A stretch of 64,000 nucleotides of DNA, taken from Siphlonurus alternatus (taxonomy: Eukaryota > Arthropoda > Insecta > Ephemeroptera > Siphlonuridae). This document shows, piece by piece, positions 33,038 to 48,100 of this stretch; the first letter of the stretch is position 1, and each line of letters begins with the position of its first letter. The position numbers and the translations under genes were made by a program. Where the stretch lies: positions 23,976,816 through 24,040,815 of the forward strand of contig OX463779.1 of assembly GCA_949825025.1 (NCBI GenBank), in the 5' to 3' direction. The notes beneath the pieces are model-generated. The model ran no database searches. It saw only the letters and a list, made by a program, of their open reading frames with translations, and was not told the origin of the DNA.

Positions 33038-36000
33038 CGTTTTACTCCTTCTCAGTTGTCTACTATAACTTTGAGTGCTGTTACAACTTCTCTCATAATA
33101 AACGTCAAAAAGACTGAAGATGAGAAAACGTATTATTGCAAATATGAGTTGTTTCACTATGTCGGCAAAAGCGAAGGCGGCGAATTTCGTAGAAGCACTG
33201 CTGACGGTTGTAAGCTTTTGTATTATATGTGTGCGCCCGTGTTTTTATGCTTGCTACAGACGTGACTGGAGTGTGCAATGTTGCTGCTCAGCGGCCGCCC
33301 GCAGCAATCAACGTTTGTCCCACAGAGACGGTCGCTCCTCAGACTTCTTGTGAGCACCGACGTGACCTCTGCCTCTGGGGAACACGGAGGAGCAACTGGA
33401 GTGACTAAAATAAGTACCCTTAATGAGGATGCAGTATACAAATTTATGCAGACATGAACACGGAAAAAAAATCAACGTTACTGCTGCTTAACAAGGGAAA
33501 GTATATTATTAAAAAAAAAAGTTCTAAAAGTGTGTCTGTATTGTTAATTCAGTATCTTTAATTGCATTATCTTAATTGAAAACTTCTAATTCATAAAGTA
33601 AAATAAAAAATATAATGGAAGTTTATTCAAGCTATTAATTAAGAAGTTAAATAACAATTTAGTAAACTATGAAACAAATTATTGAATGAAAATTTGAATG
33701 TGATATTAAAAAAAGGATATTAGCATATTACTGTGAAAGACTAGATAGTGAAATATCATTGAATACATCATAAGATGATAAAGTGACATTATATATGTTG
33801 AATATGTAATAATTCAAATCATAACTTGAATGTTGTGACGTCAAAGTAATATGTCATGTATAACATCAATTTTCCTAACAGAGAAAACCAGTGTTAATTT
33901 CCATTACTCCTGCTGCGAGGCTGCAATCTTAACATAAATTATTGTTCGATTCTCTACAACACAGATTTGTCCTTCACTTTAATTCAAGAAGGAGGAGGGG
34001 GGGGGGGGGAACTAATCTGATATGCAGTCAGATACTCAAGTGCGATCGAGATCTTAAGAAGACGTTGTTATAGTGAAGTCAGGCGCCAGACCAAAGCAAT
34101 AGGTCATCGCAAATGAGAGACTTCTACCTTTACATACAGAGATTGCCGACGCCACGGCATTGGTTGTTAGGGCTGATATAGTCTGATGTATAGGCCCGGT
34201 TATTCAAGAGAAGACTCTGATGAATACGCAACAGAATATCGAGTAATTTTACCTTTTTTTTTAGAGGCGTTACCAAACATACAACAAATATCGACATTTT
34301 TCATGATTCCAATATACATTTACAATACTTGAAGAGAGGAAAAAAAAATCAACCAATTAGAATAATAAAAAAATGATAGTAGTAAGAAAGGTGTGAACAT
34401 ATAAATGTATTTATTTACATTATAAAAATGTTTCTTTTTTGAAGCTCGGTGTCATAAGGTGTTCTTGTATTTTGCTTTCACACGCTAGCTGCTAAATTGT
34501 AGCGGTCACGCCCATTATTACACTAGACAGTGTTGGAGAACAATTCATGCTGACACGAGGAGCGTTCATTTTTGGCGAACAGCTGCGTTATTTTCACCTT
34601 CACAGTCTTGTGTAAATTGTTGTATTGCTGCATGGAGGTATGACCCATGGGTTATTTATGAGTAAAGATTTCTACTTTAGACTAGCCTATATTTACACTG
34701 ACGTAAGATTTAATTACAATTTTAATAATTTTATAATCACCTTGTATTTAAAGAGATTACATTTATTTCAATTAAAACTTTTTATAACATTTTTTTTAAT
34801 TATATAAATTATGTATTTTTTATCATGACATTTTATATTTATTTTTATGTTACTACTAGTATACATGAAATAAATATATTTGAATCAGATCAATTTCTTT
34901 ATACAGCTTGATTAACAATGAGAACCCACACACTCCCACATTTTTATTTCTGTTACGATAAGATTAAATAAAAAAAAAAACGGATTAAATTTATGATTCA
35001 AGAATAAAAAACTTGTAACAAACCAATTTGTGATGATAAGATATATTACATGCTATATTATTCTCACACAAGATTTTTTTTTTTTTTTTTCGATACTATT
35101 TTGATATTTATTAGAATAGATTTTTAGTCCTGTCAACGCGTTTTCTTTTTTTTATGTATATATAACTAAATTCGTTTCTTTGCAAGTTTAAATTTGTTGT
35201 ATGAGGGGTGCGGTTAATTCAATTACAAGTTGCTATCAGATGACATTAGACAAGTTGGTGTGTGGAGGACCAAGAACTAGAGCTAGAGATGGTGTGGGAG
35301 GAGGAACACCACATGGGCCCACGCCACGAGCTGACCACCAAATAGCCGCCACATTACACCATATTAGCGGGCCTGTGTCTTGTCCAAATCCAATTTGATA
35401 ATCTCCAGCGCCCACGTTACTTAAATGTCACATTATTCGGACATGAGAAATATTGATTATAATAGGACATATTTCATTCGATATTACATGTTTTTCTATA
35501 AAATATAATAGGGATTAAAGTTTGGAATTTGTGTAAGTTGATGTAATAAAAAAGCCAAGCCTTTTATATGAATTTTAAAACTCCTACAATTTTGCATAAC
35601 ATTTCTTTTATACGTTCATGGAAAAGAAAAAAAAAAAAAAAAAAAAATATTGAATTTCATTACAATTAAAATTCCTGAAACAACAGTGTACTCATTAATA
35701 TTCATTATATTATGTTAGTAGTATATGATTATAACATTAAATTTTTTAAACCCATTGTTTTTGATAAAGAAATCTTATTGTTTGCTTTTTAGAACATAAT
35801 TATTGCTGTATATTTCACTCTGCAAAAAAATATGATTTGAATATAAATAGTAAGAATAATTTAATATCTTTATACAATGCAGGTCATAATGCGGTAAATG
35901 ACATCAAAATTTCATAAACAATATTAAATATGACTTTCAAACACGTTTTTGTATAATAAAAATTTAATATCAAGAGTATTATTAAATAATAATTTATATC

Positions 36001-36137
36001 AAATAAATTTGACCAATGACCTACAGAAAAATAAAATCAGGTTTAAAATCAAGTATTAAATTTAAAAAAATGTATATTATATTTTCTTTCACCTGGTCTC
36101 TGATTACAATTTCATTGTAATCTATTAACGTTATGTT
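33038..36137. other. AT-rich non-coding stretch with islands
   Basis: No recognisable gene. The rest of the 33-kb island, then islands at about 33960-34200, 34440-34640 and 35190-35450. TGACGTCA lies at 33836-33843 and a 13-bp G run at 33997-34009. A 23-bp A run lies near 35626. Remaining sequence is very AT-rich. Confidence 0.5.
33836..33843. promoter_or_regulatory. CRE octamer TGACGTCA
   Basis: Exact octamer (context GTTGTGACGTCAAAG) in AT-rich surroundings, unlike most others in the window. Motif only; function inferred. Confidence 0.25.
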
Positions 36138-36305
36138 TTGTATCAGAAGGGCGTGTCCGAGGAGTGTGTGCATGTGACCGAACCGACCGCTATTTTGCTG
36201 GTCAGCTTTACGAGGAGGGCCTACCTGACGGCTTCGTGTTTTATGAGGGACACGGGCAAATTACACCAGGCCTCGTGTTGTTGTGTGTTATGTGTGGTGC
36301 GGTTC

Positions 36306-36451
<146 letters not shown>

Positions 36452-36551
36452 TATCCGTGTACACCAGCATCACGACCGGCGCGCCTCATGTGTCCTCGCT
36501 TCTAAAGAAGATGTCACACCATTACAATCGCCTCTCCAACAACAACCCACG

Positions 36552-36570
36552 CTCTCTCTCTCTCTCTCTC
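36552..36570. repeat. Short (CT)n tract
   Basis: Nineteen-base CT run in the same island as the (GA)70 array, in the complementary orientation to it. Confidence 0.9.
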
Positions 36571-36599
36571 AAAGAAGAGTCACAAGTATACATAGTAAA

Positions 36600-37111
36600 C
36601 ACCCACAGAAATAATCTAATCCTTTCCCCAAGAAAGTACAGGTAATATGCATTTGAAAAGTATTATAAAAATTAAATTATTCATTGACAAGAAAAAATAA
36701 TAAAATTTGTGACAAGACAAATTTACGCATTAAATACAAACAGTGAATATATTATTAAGAAGAAAGTGGTATTGCTACATACATAATATTTGAAAATTGA
36801 ATATTTTTTTTTTCTATTGTAAAATTATACACAAATATATCTTTGTCTAGCAACAGCAGGAAGAAAATTGAAACATGAAAACTCACACCAAATATTGACA
36901 TGCCATCGATATTTGCTGTCATTTTAATATAGCATTTCAATTCATATATATACAGTGTTTGTATTTTATGTTGTGAAGACAGGATCACAAATCAAATTGC
37001 TTTACACCAAAAGCAGAAAGCTGAACTATCCTTTATACTCTATCAACTGATATCGAAATTCTTTTACATTGGACGTTAAAATCTCTCTTGAAAATTTAAC
37101 AATCTGCGTGA
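36600..37111. other. AT-rich non-coding stretch
   Basis: No gene or clear structure; a minus-strand 77-codon frame (36755-36988) is AT-rich and unrecognised. Confidence 0.5.
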
Positions 37112-37374
37112 TGTACACCTGTGGACGCCTCTATAAGACTGTGTGATAACGCCTGCAAACAATTTTGTGGTGTCCAGAGGTACACACTTCTGGACAGTAC
37201 GAATTTTTGTCTGATTTGCTGGAGCTGCAGCACCAAGACACAAAAAGATGCAGATTAATAATTTATGGGGAAGTAAGAACACCCCTAGGTCTAGCCATCT
37301 CACCAACCTTCGTAGATTGCGTGGATACAAACGGAGCAGGGGGTAATGTTCGTAGTGACCCCAGGTTTACACTC
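37112..37374 (+). repeat. Unrecognised repeat family, copy A (about 1.4 tandem units)
   Basis: One full unit (about 37171-37374) is preceded by a partial unit (37112-37185) in the same direction, with a period near 185 bp. Shared blocks: GTGGTGTCCAGAGGTACAC at 37167 matches CGTAGTGACCCCAGGTTTAC at 37351. The full unit aligns by eye with the reverse complement of 50009-50235, including GCTGGAGCTGCAG (GCTAGAACTGCAG there), GTAAGAACAC and TAGATTGCGTGG (TAGACTGCGTGG there). No coding frame is conserved convincingly. Family unknown: a MITE, satellite monomer or Helitron-borne repeat are all possible. Confidence 0.7.
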
Positions 37375-40300
37375 TGAACATTCAAAACGTTACCTCTCTT
37401 TTGGAATTTAGCATGCAAATTTAAAAAAATACGATATGTCTCTTGGGATGTATAATATATAATATAGAATAGTCCTCAAAGTAGCAGGATGCAATTTCTT
37501 TAGTGTACTGCAGTTACTAACTAACATTCGGCATACGTCGAAGTGTACACGGAGCTTCATTTGACGGGTTGGCGTGCGGGTGTTAAATGCTCGCTCTCGA
37601 ACGAGTGCACTAAATAGTGACCCGGTGAGCCCAGCAGAGCAGAAACTCGGCAGGCCAGCGAACACGCCTCATAAGTCTGGCCCGGCAAGCAACACAAACT
37701 GCTTATCTTAGCGTGTGCGCTCGCTTGGAATAATTTAGACCTTTCGTAATGAATAATTTAACGTGCATGCTCTGCTAAATTTCATGTCAGACTTAAAAGT
37801 AAGTTATAAAGCGTTAAAGTAATAAAATTAAAATAAATGCTTTTTATATATTTTTTTTATTTAAAAAAAAAAATATATGCCAACATTATCATTACTTCAG
37901 ATAGAAAAAAAAACACATTTAGGCTCATGCAACCTGTACGTGTAAAAATATTTTAATGTTACTTTTAAAATATTCATTGTATATTTTACATTATTTAAAT
38001 TTTATGTTTGAATTTTTTTTTTTAGTAGGGCTGACGTGACCGCAGAATAATAGCCAGTTGTGTAATGTAGGCAACTTTTTCAACCCCAGTGCAGAGATGG
38101 TTGCCTATCATGTCAGGGGAATTGGCAATTTTTTTTTTAACTGAGGACAATCTGAAATTATTCTGTCATTATTTTATAATCAACAAATACCATACTTAAA
38201 GCCAATTTATCAATTTTATTCAATAATGACATTATTAATATATCTAAATTGGGTTTAAAAGGAATGTAAACAATTTCTATTTGCAACTCTTTTGGTATAT
38301 ATTTGAGGGTGTAACTTTGATGTACTGGGGTCGTTTATTGAAGGGTACTGCTAGGAATGCTGTGCTGGTTTAAGGCGTGGCATCAGCATCAGGTATATTA
38401 TTATACAGTGGCGTACCGCACATGCCTGTGCTTACTAGAGAGCAAGCTATAGCTAGCGTGTTCCTTCTGACTTATTGAGCTGAACGGAGTAATGAACGCT
38501 GTAGTAAGTCCTGACTGTTTAGTTGCTGCTGAGCTTCTCTCTGGCAAATAACAAGACCGAGTAGCAAAGAGAGTATTATAAGATTCTCAGCTTTATGACC
38601 CCAGTGCGCGTGAGTTTCATGTAACAACCTATTGGCAATGCGGATTTTTCTTGAACCGGTCTTTTTTTTTTCTTCCCCCAATGCTTAGCTACATACATCC
38701 AACCATGTAATGTCTTTTGAGATCAATCGATCGTCATCGTTACTCTCATATAAGACTTTTTGGTATCAGTTAAATTTTTATTCAACGTATCCATTATATA
38801 TGTAGAATGTTATGTCTGTCTTCTTGGTGAATAAAAAACTATACAACAACAGCAGAAGCAGAAAAGAAAAGAGGTGAAAGGTAAAAATATATTTTACAAT
38901 AGGTACTACTGACTGTTTAGATGGCTCTACAGTACTGATCTTATATACCTGATTTATATTTATTTATTTAACTACAGCAAAGTGGCACTGTAACAGTCGA
39001 GATTTAAAGAGAAGTTAAATAAAGTCTATTTTTCTAACAGGAAAAAAATATATATATATATATGTCTTCAACGTATTTTATTATAGACAATAAAAATAAT
39101 AAAGATTATAAATAATTATAATGAAAACTATTGTGTTTAAATTTACTATTTATTTGCAATAATAAAAAAATAAGATTATCAAATTAACCTATACGTTACT
39201 GTACGTGCTGTAAATATTTATAGAAGATAATACATAGAAGATGAGCCTATTGCTATTTATTATTGACAAACTTGGCCAGCTTTTGTATTTTTACTGAGAT
39301 GCAAGTGTGAAACCAATAACACATTTTTGCATTATGCATGCAGTTCTATCAAGTCTTATTTAAAATATATATTTACAATGATAGATGAAACAATACATTA
39401 AATTCTTATTATTGTAAAATAAGTATCAGACTAATCAGACATCAAAAGTTAAGTTAATTATTCAACTAATTAACAATATTAATTGAATGAGGATTTAAAT
39501 AAATATATTATGTATATAATACATATATCATACTATTATTCTAGCCTTTTTTCCATCATAAAATTTGGTTTACAAGCATGATGATTATTTGGTAAATTCT
39601 AAATATTATTGCCCGTTCTCTTATATTCAGAGAGCATTAATTAATGTAAAATCTAGTCTAATGCAAAGTATAATGAACGTGATCCTATTGAGAGTAGACA
39701 AGCAAGCTGCTTCACTGAAGTTGAGGGCTCGTTCACGACCTCAAGGGAAGAACCAGCGAGGCTCGACGCCGCGCCCTCCCACTCAAGCCTTAATTCAGAA
39801 AGCTTGTCCAAGCGACGACGTGCCAAGCGTCTCTATTTAGGCGGGCCTCAACGTCAACGCTTATCTGTGAAGCTCTTGGAGACCATTTAACACGCGATTA
39901 CTTGGAACCAACAAGGATTTTAGCACTCCTTTTAGTGCGAGAAGAGAATATTAGAATATTGAAGTTACATCATCATTTAATGTTGTTCACGGTGGTCTAT
40001 CGATAATGAAGTTATTTTCATGACATAAAATATACTACATGTATTTAATATTTTTTTTTCACTTATAATATTGCAATAAATTTTAATAAAAAAAAATATA
40101 ATATATAAGTAGGTGCTTAGGTTCTATTTTTTTAACAAATTTTAATACATGATTTAACTTGAACTTTAACACCAATTATTCATATAAATATTGTTTATTA
40201 TTTAGTTAATGTAGTAGAAGTTCATATATTCTTCTCCTGTCTGATTGCTAGAAAAAAAAGTATGTATAGAGGACAAAGAAAAAGAAAACTACTTTTTTGT

Positions 40301-42073
40301 TAGCATATTTTAAAGGTTAAACACTTTACACAACTTTTTAATATTTTTAAGCACACAGGTAATTGTGGAACTGTAATTTGAAAAATGTCGTGAAAGCTGA
40401 TTGTATGTCTCGGTGCGACGGCGGCCCCACAATGAATGCAAGAGACTGGTGGTGGCGAGACGAGAGGACAGTGAATGGCTCGCGTGGCTGAGGGTAGGCG
40501 CCGGATCACACACCTGACTCCGCGTTCCAGAGAGCGCAAAAACACGAAAGATGCGCACAAAAACCAAGCAACATGATGCACTGCCATGTGGCTTTACAAA
40601 CAACAACTTTTGAAAACGTTTGTACATCACAAATCTTCAGTGACAGCTCTTACACTGTATGAAGTTCAATAAATTAAAGAAACTAGTATATTTTGTATTA
40701 ACTTTCAATCAAGCATTGTTTAAAACGTCCAGGATACGTTCATTCATAACCATTACATAAAGAGCATTTTTTTAAATAGTCAATGCAGTACTAAAGGACT
40801 TGTAGGCATATTTTTATGTATAGAGTGTTTTTTGTTAAATAATTAATATTCATAATTTAAAGTATTTTTGAGTATACAATAATTTTTTATGAAATGCAGA
40901 ATTTGTGTGAATCACATTTTTTATTTAATAGTAAAATAGTAGTAGCTCATATGAATGTGTATAGGAAAAATATGCAGTACCATGCCAGGTTTTTATATTA
41001 AATTAATAATAAATCTTTATTTGAATAATTTATTTGATGCCTGTCTTCTCCACTCTTCTCCTAAATGTTTCAAAGTACCAGTACATCGTTGTCCAACTCT
41101 ATTTTTACAATTAAGAGCTAAAATATATTAGACGTAAACTGCAATGTACCTGTATGATGTTGTAGTAATAGTATTAAGATAGAACAATTTATTTTGTCTT
41201 TCAAAAAAATTATTTTTTTAATTAAAGTATTTTGAATTTTGAACCCATTAAACATTTAATTATTATAGCATTTGACGGGGATAACTCATTTACAATTGTG
41301 TTGAGACTTCATTTACTTATTTTTAATACATTTTTATAGCTATATATAATAAACCTAATTTACAACACATGATCTCAATTAAATATAAATAGTTTAATTT
41401 TTTTATGATTTTTTTTTTTTTTTTTTTTACTCTAATTAATATATTTTTTCCATTTAGCCACGTGATTGCTTCTGGCGCTGCTGTATTGATCACGCAATGC
41501 TTGCGTGTTCTCTTGATCGCGTGTTACAATTAGCAGATGAGGACCTGGTGGGACCAGCAGCTTGTGAGTCGCGCGCAAGCTTTACCATCTTGAGAAGCGC
41601 GTGCCGCCACATACCACAAATGTTATAACATATTTCATGTGATATAATAAATGAAAACAAAGGAAAGGTTCCAGTTCTAAATATTTTTGTCGAGTTGTAT
41701 ATAATCCTAAAATGCTAACTATTTATGTAATGTTTAATAGAAGATATCCCCAATGATCATTGATATAATATATCTTCCTTATTCTGGGAGGTCTATACAA
41801 CGACTTTAAAATTTTCTGAATAATTTTAAATAGCTAAATCATTTCTTCATGGCTACTTAGAGAATCATTGAAGAGAACGTATATTAAAAAAAAAAAAGAA
41901 AAAAAACAGGCACAATTTACTTTTTTGTAAAAATTAGCAAACTTATTTTGAGATCCTACTAAATTTGATGGCATGGGTATGATTCTAAATTTAGACTCTC
42001 ATGTGTAGTAGATCCTACGAGCATCAGCCAGAATCTTTGCCACGTGAACACATATATATTACATATATTTATT
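37375..42073. other. AT-rich non-coding stretch with islands
   Basis: No recognisable gene. Islands lie at about 37480-37740, 38020-38130, 38330-38720, 39690-39930, 40380-40640, 41455-41610 and 42000-42060. The 38.0-kb island has an 8-bp-stem inverted repeat (TAGGCAAC at 38068, complement at 38100). CACGTG boxes lie at 41459 and 42041. Frames such as 39565-39840 and minus 40300-40630 are unrecognised. Confidence 0.55.

Positions 42074-42098
<25 letters not shown>
42074..42098. repeat. (TC)n microsatellite
   Basis: 25-bp TC array continuing, after TT, into CTCTC, within an island of about 42000-42420 that also has a CTG-type triplet run near 42270-42290. Confidence 0.95.
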
Positions 42099-42105
<7 letters not shown>

Positions 42106-45100
42106 GGTCGCGTCCAAAGAGGAATGTCGCTTGGCAATTCGCTAAACGAGCTCCCCGCTCGTCGCTGCTGCCGCGTCGTGGTGGAGATTTAGCGTGCCGA
42201 ACAAAAGGCTATACGATACATCGCCGTGACACGCGCAAAAAACAATCCCCCAACAAACAATCCATTGAATGCTGCTGCTGCTGCTGTTGCGGCAGTGGCG
42301 GCTGCCATATGTAAATATATGCTGCAGCCTCCTCCTCGGTTTTAAAGGCTAAGGAAAAGGACGCGTAAAAAGAATGGCATGAGGTATTTGTGACTCTACC
42401 TAGCTCTCCCTTGCTTGCTATATTATAGCTTTGAAAATAACCATAAGGCATTGACCTCCCTCGCTTTATTCAATGTTGCAAAAATAATTGCCAATAGCTT
42501 CACGGAAATATACATGTCCTTCTTTTATATATTATATATACTGTATATATATACATTCTGTATATGTTGGACAAAGTTAAAATTAAATTTCTGTTTCTTC
42601 CTAATAAATTATACAGTAAAATTTGCCTTAAAGCGATCATTATTATTTTTCATGGTTTCTATGAATTTTTCGTAAAAAAAAAAATGCATTAACAACATTA
42701 AAGTTATTCTGTGAACGTTTGAATAAATATAATCTTAAGATTTCCTCTCGCAGCAGAAAACTTATAGAGGATATTTCATATTATTCTTAACCTAATTATT
42801 TAATAAAATCAATCAAGAAATTGCGTCAAAGTTGTTGACATAATAACCATAAACAAATGGAAGTGTTATTTATTTACTTTTTTTTTAATTTCTCAATATT
42901 AAATCCATAAATGAAATACTTGAAACCAAATATGGATATGTATAGAAATCTAGATTTCAATAGAAATATAATAAATAATATTCTCTATCATTTCTTTATA
43001 TATTATTATATAATACTTGATTTCATTTCTCTAATTTATATCAATTAAATTCAGAACTAGTCTTTATTTTAATAGATACGTTGGTTTGAACATTAATTAA
43101 TCCGTCTCAGCGATGTGATTGTATTATGACCTCAGGCAAGAAGTGTCCATGCAGCCCGGATGAAGGTATATAGGCACGGCAAGAACAGCCTCAGGTGACT
43201 TGGCAGATAGACACGGAGCAGGGCGGGCCTAAGCGTGACACCCGCGCCACACACGTGGCTCCTTGCCATCAAACTGCAGTTAGCAAGAGGAATTTAAGAA
43301 GCCTTGGGACATATCCTTTTGTCCGTAATAAAGAATAAATTATTAATCAAGAGACATTGCAAAAGAATAAATAAAACAAAATAAAAGTTAAGTGACGTGG
43401 GTGGTAAGTATTTTTTTTTTGTATATAATATAACCTGGGGTTATAGATTCAGTGAAGCTGTGCTTGGATAATTAGATAGCACGACGTGGTGGTCAGGCTT
43501 GGCCCCGGGTGATACGGTCTCGTTCTCCGGTACGTGCAGACCGCACGGGCTTCTTGTTGGTGTCTCCAGCATGCTGCTGCGACAATGCAGAGCGAGCGAC
43601 CACGATTACGAGAAGCTAGTAGTTGCTGCTGCGGTCAACCACAACGGCCCGTGCGCCACCAGCCTAGCTAGTAGAAGTCTGCCGCGGACCGACATAAACC
43701 AGATCTCAGACGCGCCATCAATTATTGAAACTCAGACTTTTTTGTTTATATCTATCTCATGTTAACTTTTATGAAAGTGATAAATGGAGGTTGGAGTTAA
43801 ATGATTTTACTTTTTTTTATATTATTTAATTCAATAGTTGAAACAAAAGACATTGAAAGTTAACGAGACGGAAAATTGGATGATTAAATAAAAATATTTT
43901 ATAAAAGATTTTTATACAATAGAAATAATATGCCAATAGTTATTAACTTGTTTTCTTATTTTCCTTTAAAAAAAATAATAATGACTTGCATTTTGCATGC
44001 GTTGAAATCTATGGGAAAATGCTGCATAACGATGTTCAGTTTACCCAAAGATTTCATGTGCATTTTTTTTTTCTTCTGCATAACAAACAATCAATTGAAA
44101 ATACTTAGTAGAAAAAACAAACAATATCTTAAAAATTACACAGATTGAATGCAATTCAAGTGAAAGTAGCAAGTTAATGTGTATAATAATCTTCGTTTAC
44201 AATTATACAACCAAAATTTTTAGTACTTGTATTATATATTTTTATTAATTCATAACTACTTTAATAGTAAAATATTATTCCATTAATTGAATGAATATAT
44301 TGAACAGAAATTCAAAGGAATTTTTTTTTCACATTTACCTCCTAATTTTACAATTAGTAAGATCAGTTTAACGTCTATAATATTTTTCCCCACTAAATTA
44401 ATAAACATTTAAAAAATATACCAGACTTTAATTAAATAAATATTGAATAATAATAAAAGAAGCAATAGTTGAAGATTGTTTTTTACGATATGCAGTTGCA
44501 GTCGATAAGATCTTTGCTAATCTTCATTCCATAAAGTCATTGGTCAATAAAAGTGTAAACAAAAAAACGTAAAAAATGTGTCAAAAATGCATAAATATTT
44601 AATTTTCTCAATACAATAAAAGTAAGTATATTGTATTTTATATATTATCATTATACGATAATTTTCATTAATAATAAGTTTATTATAACGGTATATTATA
44701 AAACTGTAACAAAACATTTAATAAACCAGTAAATCAATCTCTCATAAGATATACAGGTATAAAACAAATTACCTTCTTCTCAACTGAGATGATCAGTTGA
44801 GGTGGGAAATTATGTTAACGTTACATGTAATGTCAAAGATATATAATTTTTTTCTGTATTCTTAAACTACATATTTTTTTTAATTAACAAGACTAGCACA
44901 TTATTAAATACAAATCGCGGTTTATTAATCTCCTCCTCAGTAGCAAGGAAGAGAGAATCAACATGGCAAGGTGGGTGGCGAACACAGCAACGGTTATTAA
45001 TCGTCCATGAGCGCTCAGCCAGTCATAATATCGAGTAATTATTTCTAGGAGGAATTAAGCACGGGCGGTATCGATTTGTCTCACATGACAGTTAAAGTCC

Positions 45101-48100
45101 ATGGGTCTTGCCTTTGTGGGAGGTATCAGTGCCGCTACCGTCGCCACACCCGGTTCCAAAGAGCGGTGATCTTCATTCGTACAGGTGCAACCAACCCTGA
45201 TAAGAACTAGAGGAAGTGGATTACTGTTTAGGAAGGCGTTGTTCAGTCTAGGAAACTTGCTAGCTCCTATGTCCATCGTGCACATGCGCACGTTGCAATC
45301 TGATTGTTTAGACTTGCAGTGTCAGCACTTGATCCAAACTCATTTAAAAATCAAAATATAAAGCTTTAACAATATAAGTTTTTGTGTTGAAGAAGAAATA
45401 TAACACTCCTTAAATCAATTATAATTAATAAGATGTATGATGATAAATTTCATATTTTATTAATTTTAATTTCTTGTATTTAATTGTTAGTTATTAATTA
45501 AAGTTGGCATAAATTTTATATTGCAAATTGTCATTTTTAATTATCGTATATATGTTTAAAGAGTTATAATTAACATTAAGAAAAAAATGGAATGATTGGA
45601 GAGCCTAAAGCATGGGAAATTAAAACACTTTTACTTTCCATTTCCTCGTGCACGTATAAATTATCATTATTAATTGGTGGTCCCATTTAATATAAAATAA
45701 ATTATGAATTAATTTACTAATTTAAGGTTTTCAGTATATTATTTATATGAAAACATCTAATATATGTAATAAAAATAGATACATATAAAATATATATATG
45801 AAGAATACGTGATTATAATTATATTGATTCAATAAAGCAATATTTAATGTTCTCATGTTTGCTATGACTGGTGCTGTAAGAAGGTTGCATATTTACAGGA
45901 GGTCTGTGATTTTCCTCTTATTGTATTTGTCACAAATTAAAAGCAACATGCATATAATTGCAATACTGATTTGTAGGCAGTTGCATAATAACTATTACTC
46001 TTATATAATTTATGCAAACTTTGTAAAAAAATAATATTTATTATAATAGGATTGGATACTAAAGTAAAAAAATTATAATTGAGCATGACATTTATTACCG
46101 CTTATTAATGCACTGAATTGAAGTGGGCAATAAATTAATGACGATGCAAGTATTATATCAACTTGATTTTTATTTTTTAAATTTCTCAGTATACACATTT
46201 TTTTTTTTACATTATATGAAGCATAAATTAAGATATTATTGGTTAAAACAGCAGTGTGCGAGTGTCTCAGTTACCTCGGCAAGTAGCGACGACGCAGTAG
46301 CGGGCTCAGTTTCGCGAGGTCCTGATTGCTGCTGTGCTGGGTATTACCTTGCTGCTACCGCCGCGCAGCATTAGCGAGCGCTGGAGCGTGGCCAAGCCGT
46401 GGCTGGCGACACCCGACACCCGCAACTCTCACACGTGCCCCCGCGAACGCCGCGTAATTACACGCACGTGCGCCTACGCAATCACCTTATAAAAAAATCT
46501 TACTATTTTCTCATTGGTTAGTTTAATATTTGGGTGTAATTATTTCTTAAAGATTGATTGGATGGTTCCTTTTTAAGTGTTTGCATTGCTATACAAAGGT
46601 TAAATTAGATAACCAAAAGCGAATAAGAGCAACAAAGGTATCACAAAAAAATGCTTTTTACTTTTTTAAAAAAATATTTTTACAATTATTGTGCAGAAAG
46701 AAAGCAGATAACAAAAAGCCTATACAATCATACAAATACTCTAGTATTTATTATATAGTCATCAGTAATCCTTGGAAAACGTCATCCTCAATTGGTAAGG
46801 AAATTTTTCTAGACGAGGATTGTATTTTGTGTGATATTTTGCTTTACAATTTATAATGCCTTGAAACTGATATGATATTTAAATTAAAACTGGCAAACTT
46901 ATTTAAATTATTAATGTAATAATTTTGACCTAAAATTTATAATTATAATCTATACAGTAAACTAAACATAAGTAACATAACATAGTAATAATTAACTCTG
47001 AAATTGTTAAAAAAAAAAAATACAGACAATTTTCAGACAAAAAATGTGTCATCAGATATTTATATACCACTCGTATAAAAAGATAACACCTTATATAAGA
47101 ATAAAAGAATTTTGTGGCATATCTTATTGAATGTTAAAAGTTGTCATGAAATTCCTCTTCCTACATCGACATAAAGCTCCGATGACACTTTGGAGTGGTG
47201 CACGCGTGATTTACGTGTCGCCCCTCCCCCGCGGTGCGTGACATACGACACATAAGATTCCTACCTGCAGCCTGCTAAGACGGTGCTCGTAACTTGCGGG
47301 TCGTTGTGTAATCTCTGCAGGGAATCAATTTCCCGCGCCACCCACGCGAGCTTAAGAGTCTTATAGCAGGTGCGTTGCCGTAAACCAAACCTGGCGAACG
47401 ATTGGAACGTTTGCTATCAATTTCTACATCTTACTCTTTAAGCTATGTTGGAGAACTTTTGCTAGCGAAACCGTTGTAATATTTTCTCCCCCTAACCATA
47501 TATACAAACAGAAAAATGTGTATAGCAAGTTTGCTAAACCATGCGTATCATTCTTTACATCTTACTACTCAACTTGGCTTTATATCTTCTGACCATGTCA
47601 ATAGAATTGATTTTTTTTTTTTTTCACAAATAACGATATATTTATTTTCTTTCTATATGTTCTAGTTCTATTTCAATTTAACATGTTACTTTTGTTTTAA
47701 AATGTAAATCTTTTTACACTGAAAAAAAAAATGGACAAATACTGAAAGGGTTGAAATGGTACTTTTTTTTTCAATAGAAGTTGAAGGTTCACGTACAGTT
47801 TATTTGAAAATTTTAGCATGTAACTGACTATAAAAAATATATTTGATAAATTTAACTAAAAAATTGGTTAAATTAAAATTAAATCCAATATAATAAAATA
47901 TAAATTTATTTTTTATTGCATGTCATTTTAGTATTTTTTTTTTTTAAACTAGCAATTGTTTGTATTTTAGAATAGAAAATAAATATCTTTTAAATATCTA
48001 AAAGCATTATTTTTATTATTTCGAGAGTAAAAATAAAAATCCTTGGAACAATATGGATAACTTGCCAAGTTGTATTTTCTTACAAAGAAAAAAAAAGAGG

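Noticed and set aside
38041..38110. Inverted repeat TAGGCAAC / GTTGCCTA as a microRNA precursor
   Set aside because: The stem is only 8 bp and the loop about 24 bp; it matches no microRNA that I recall.
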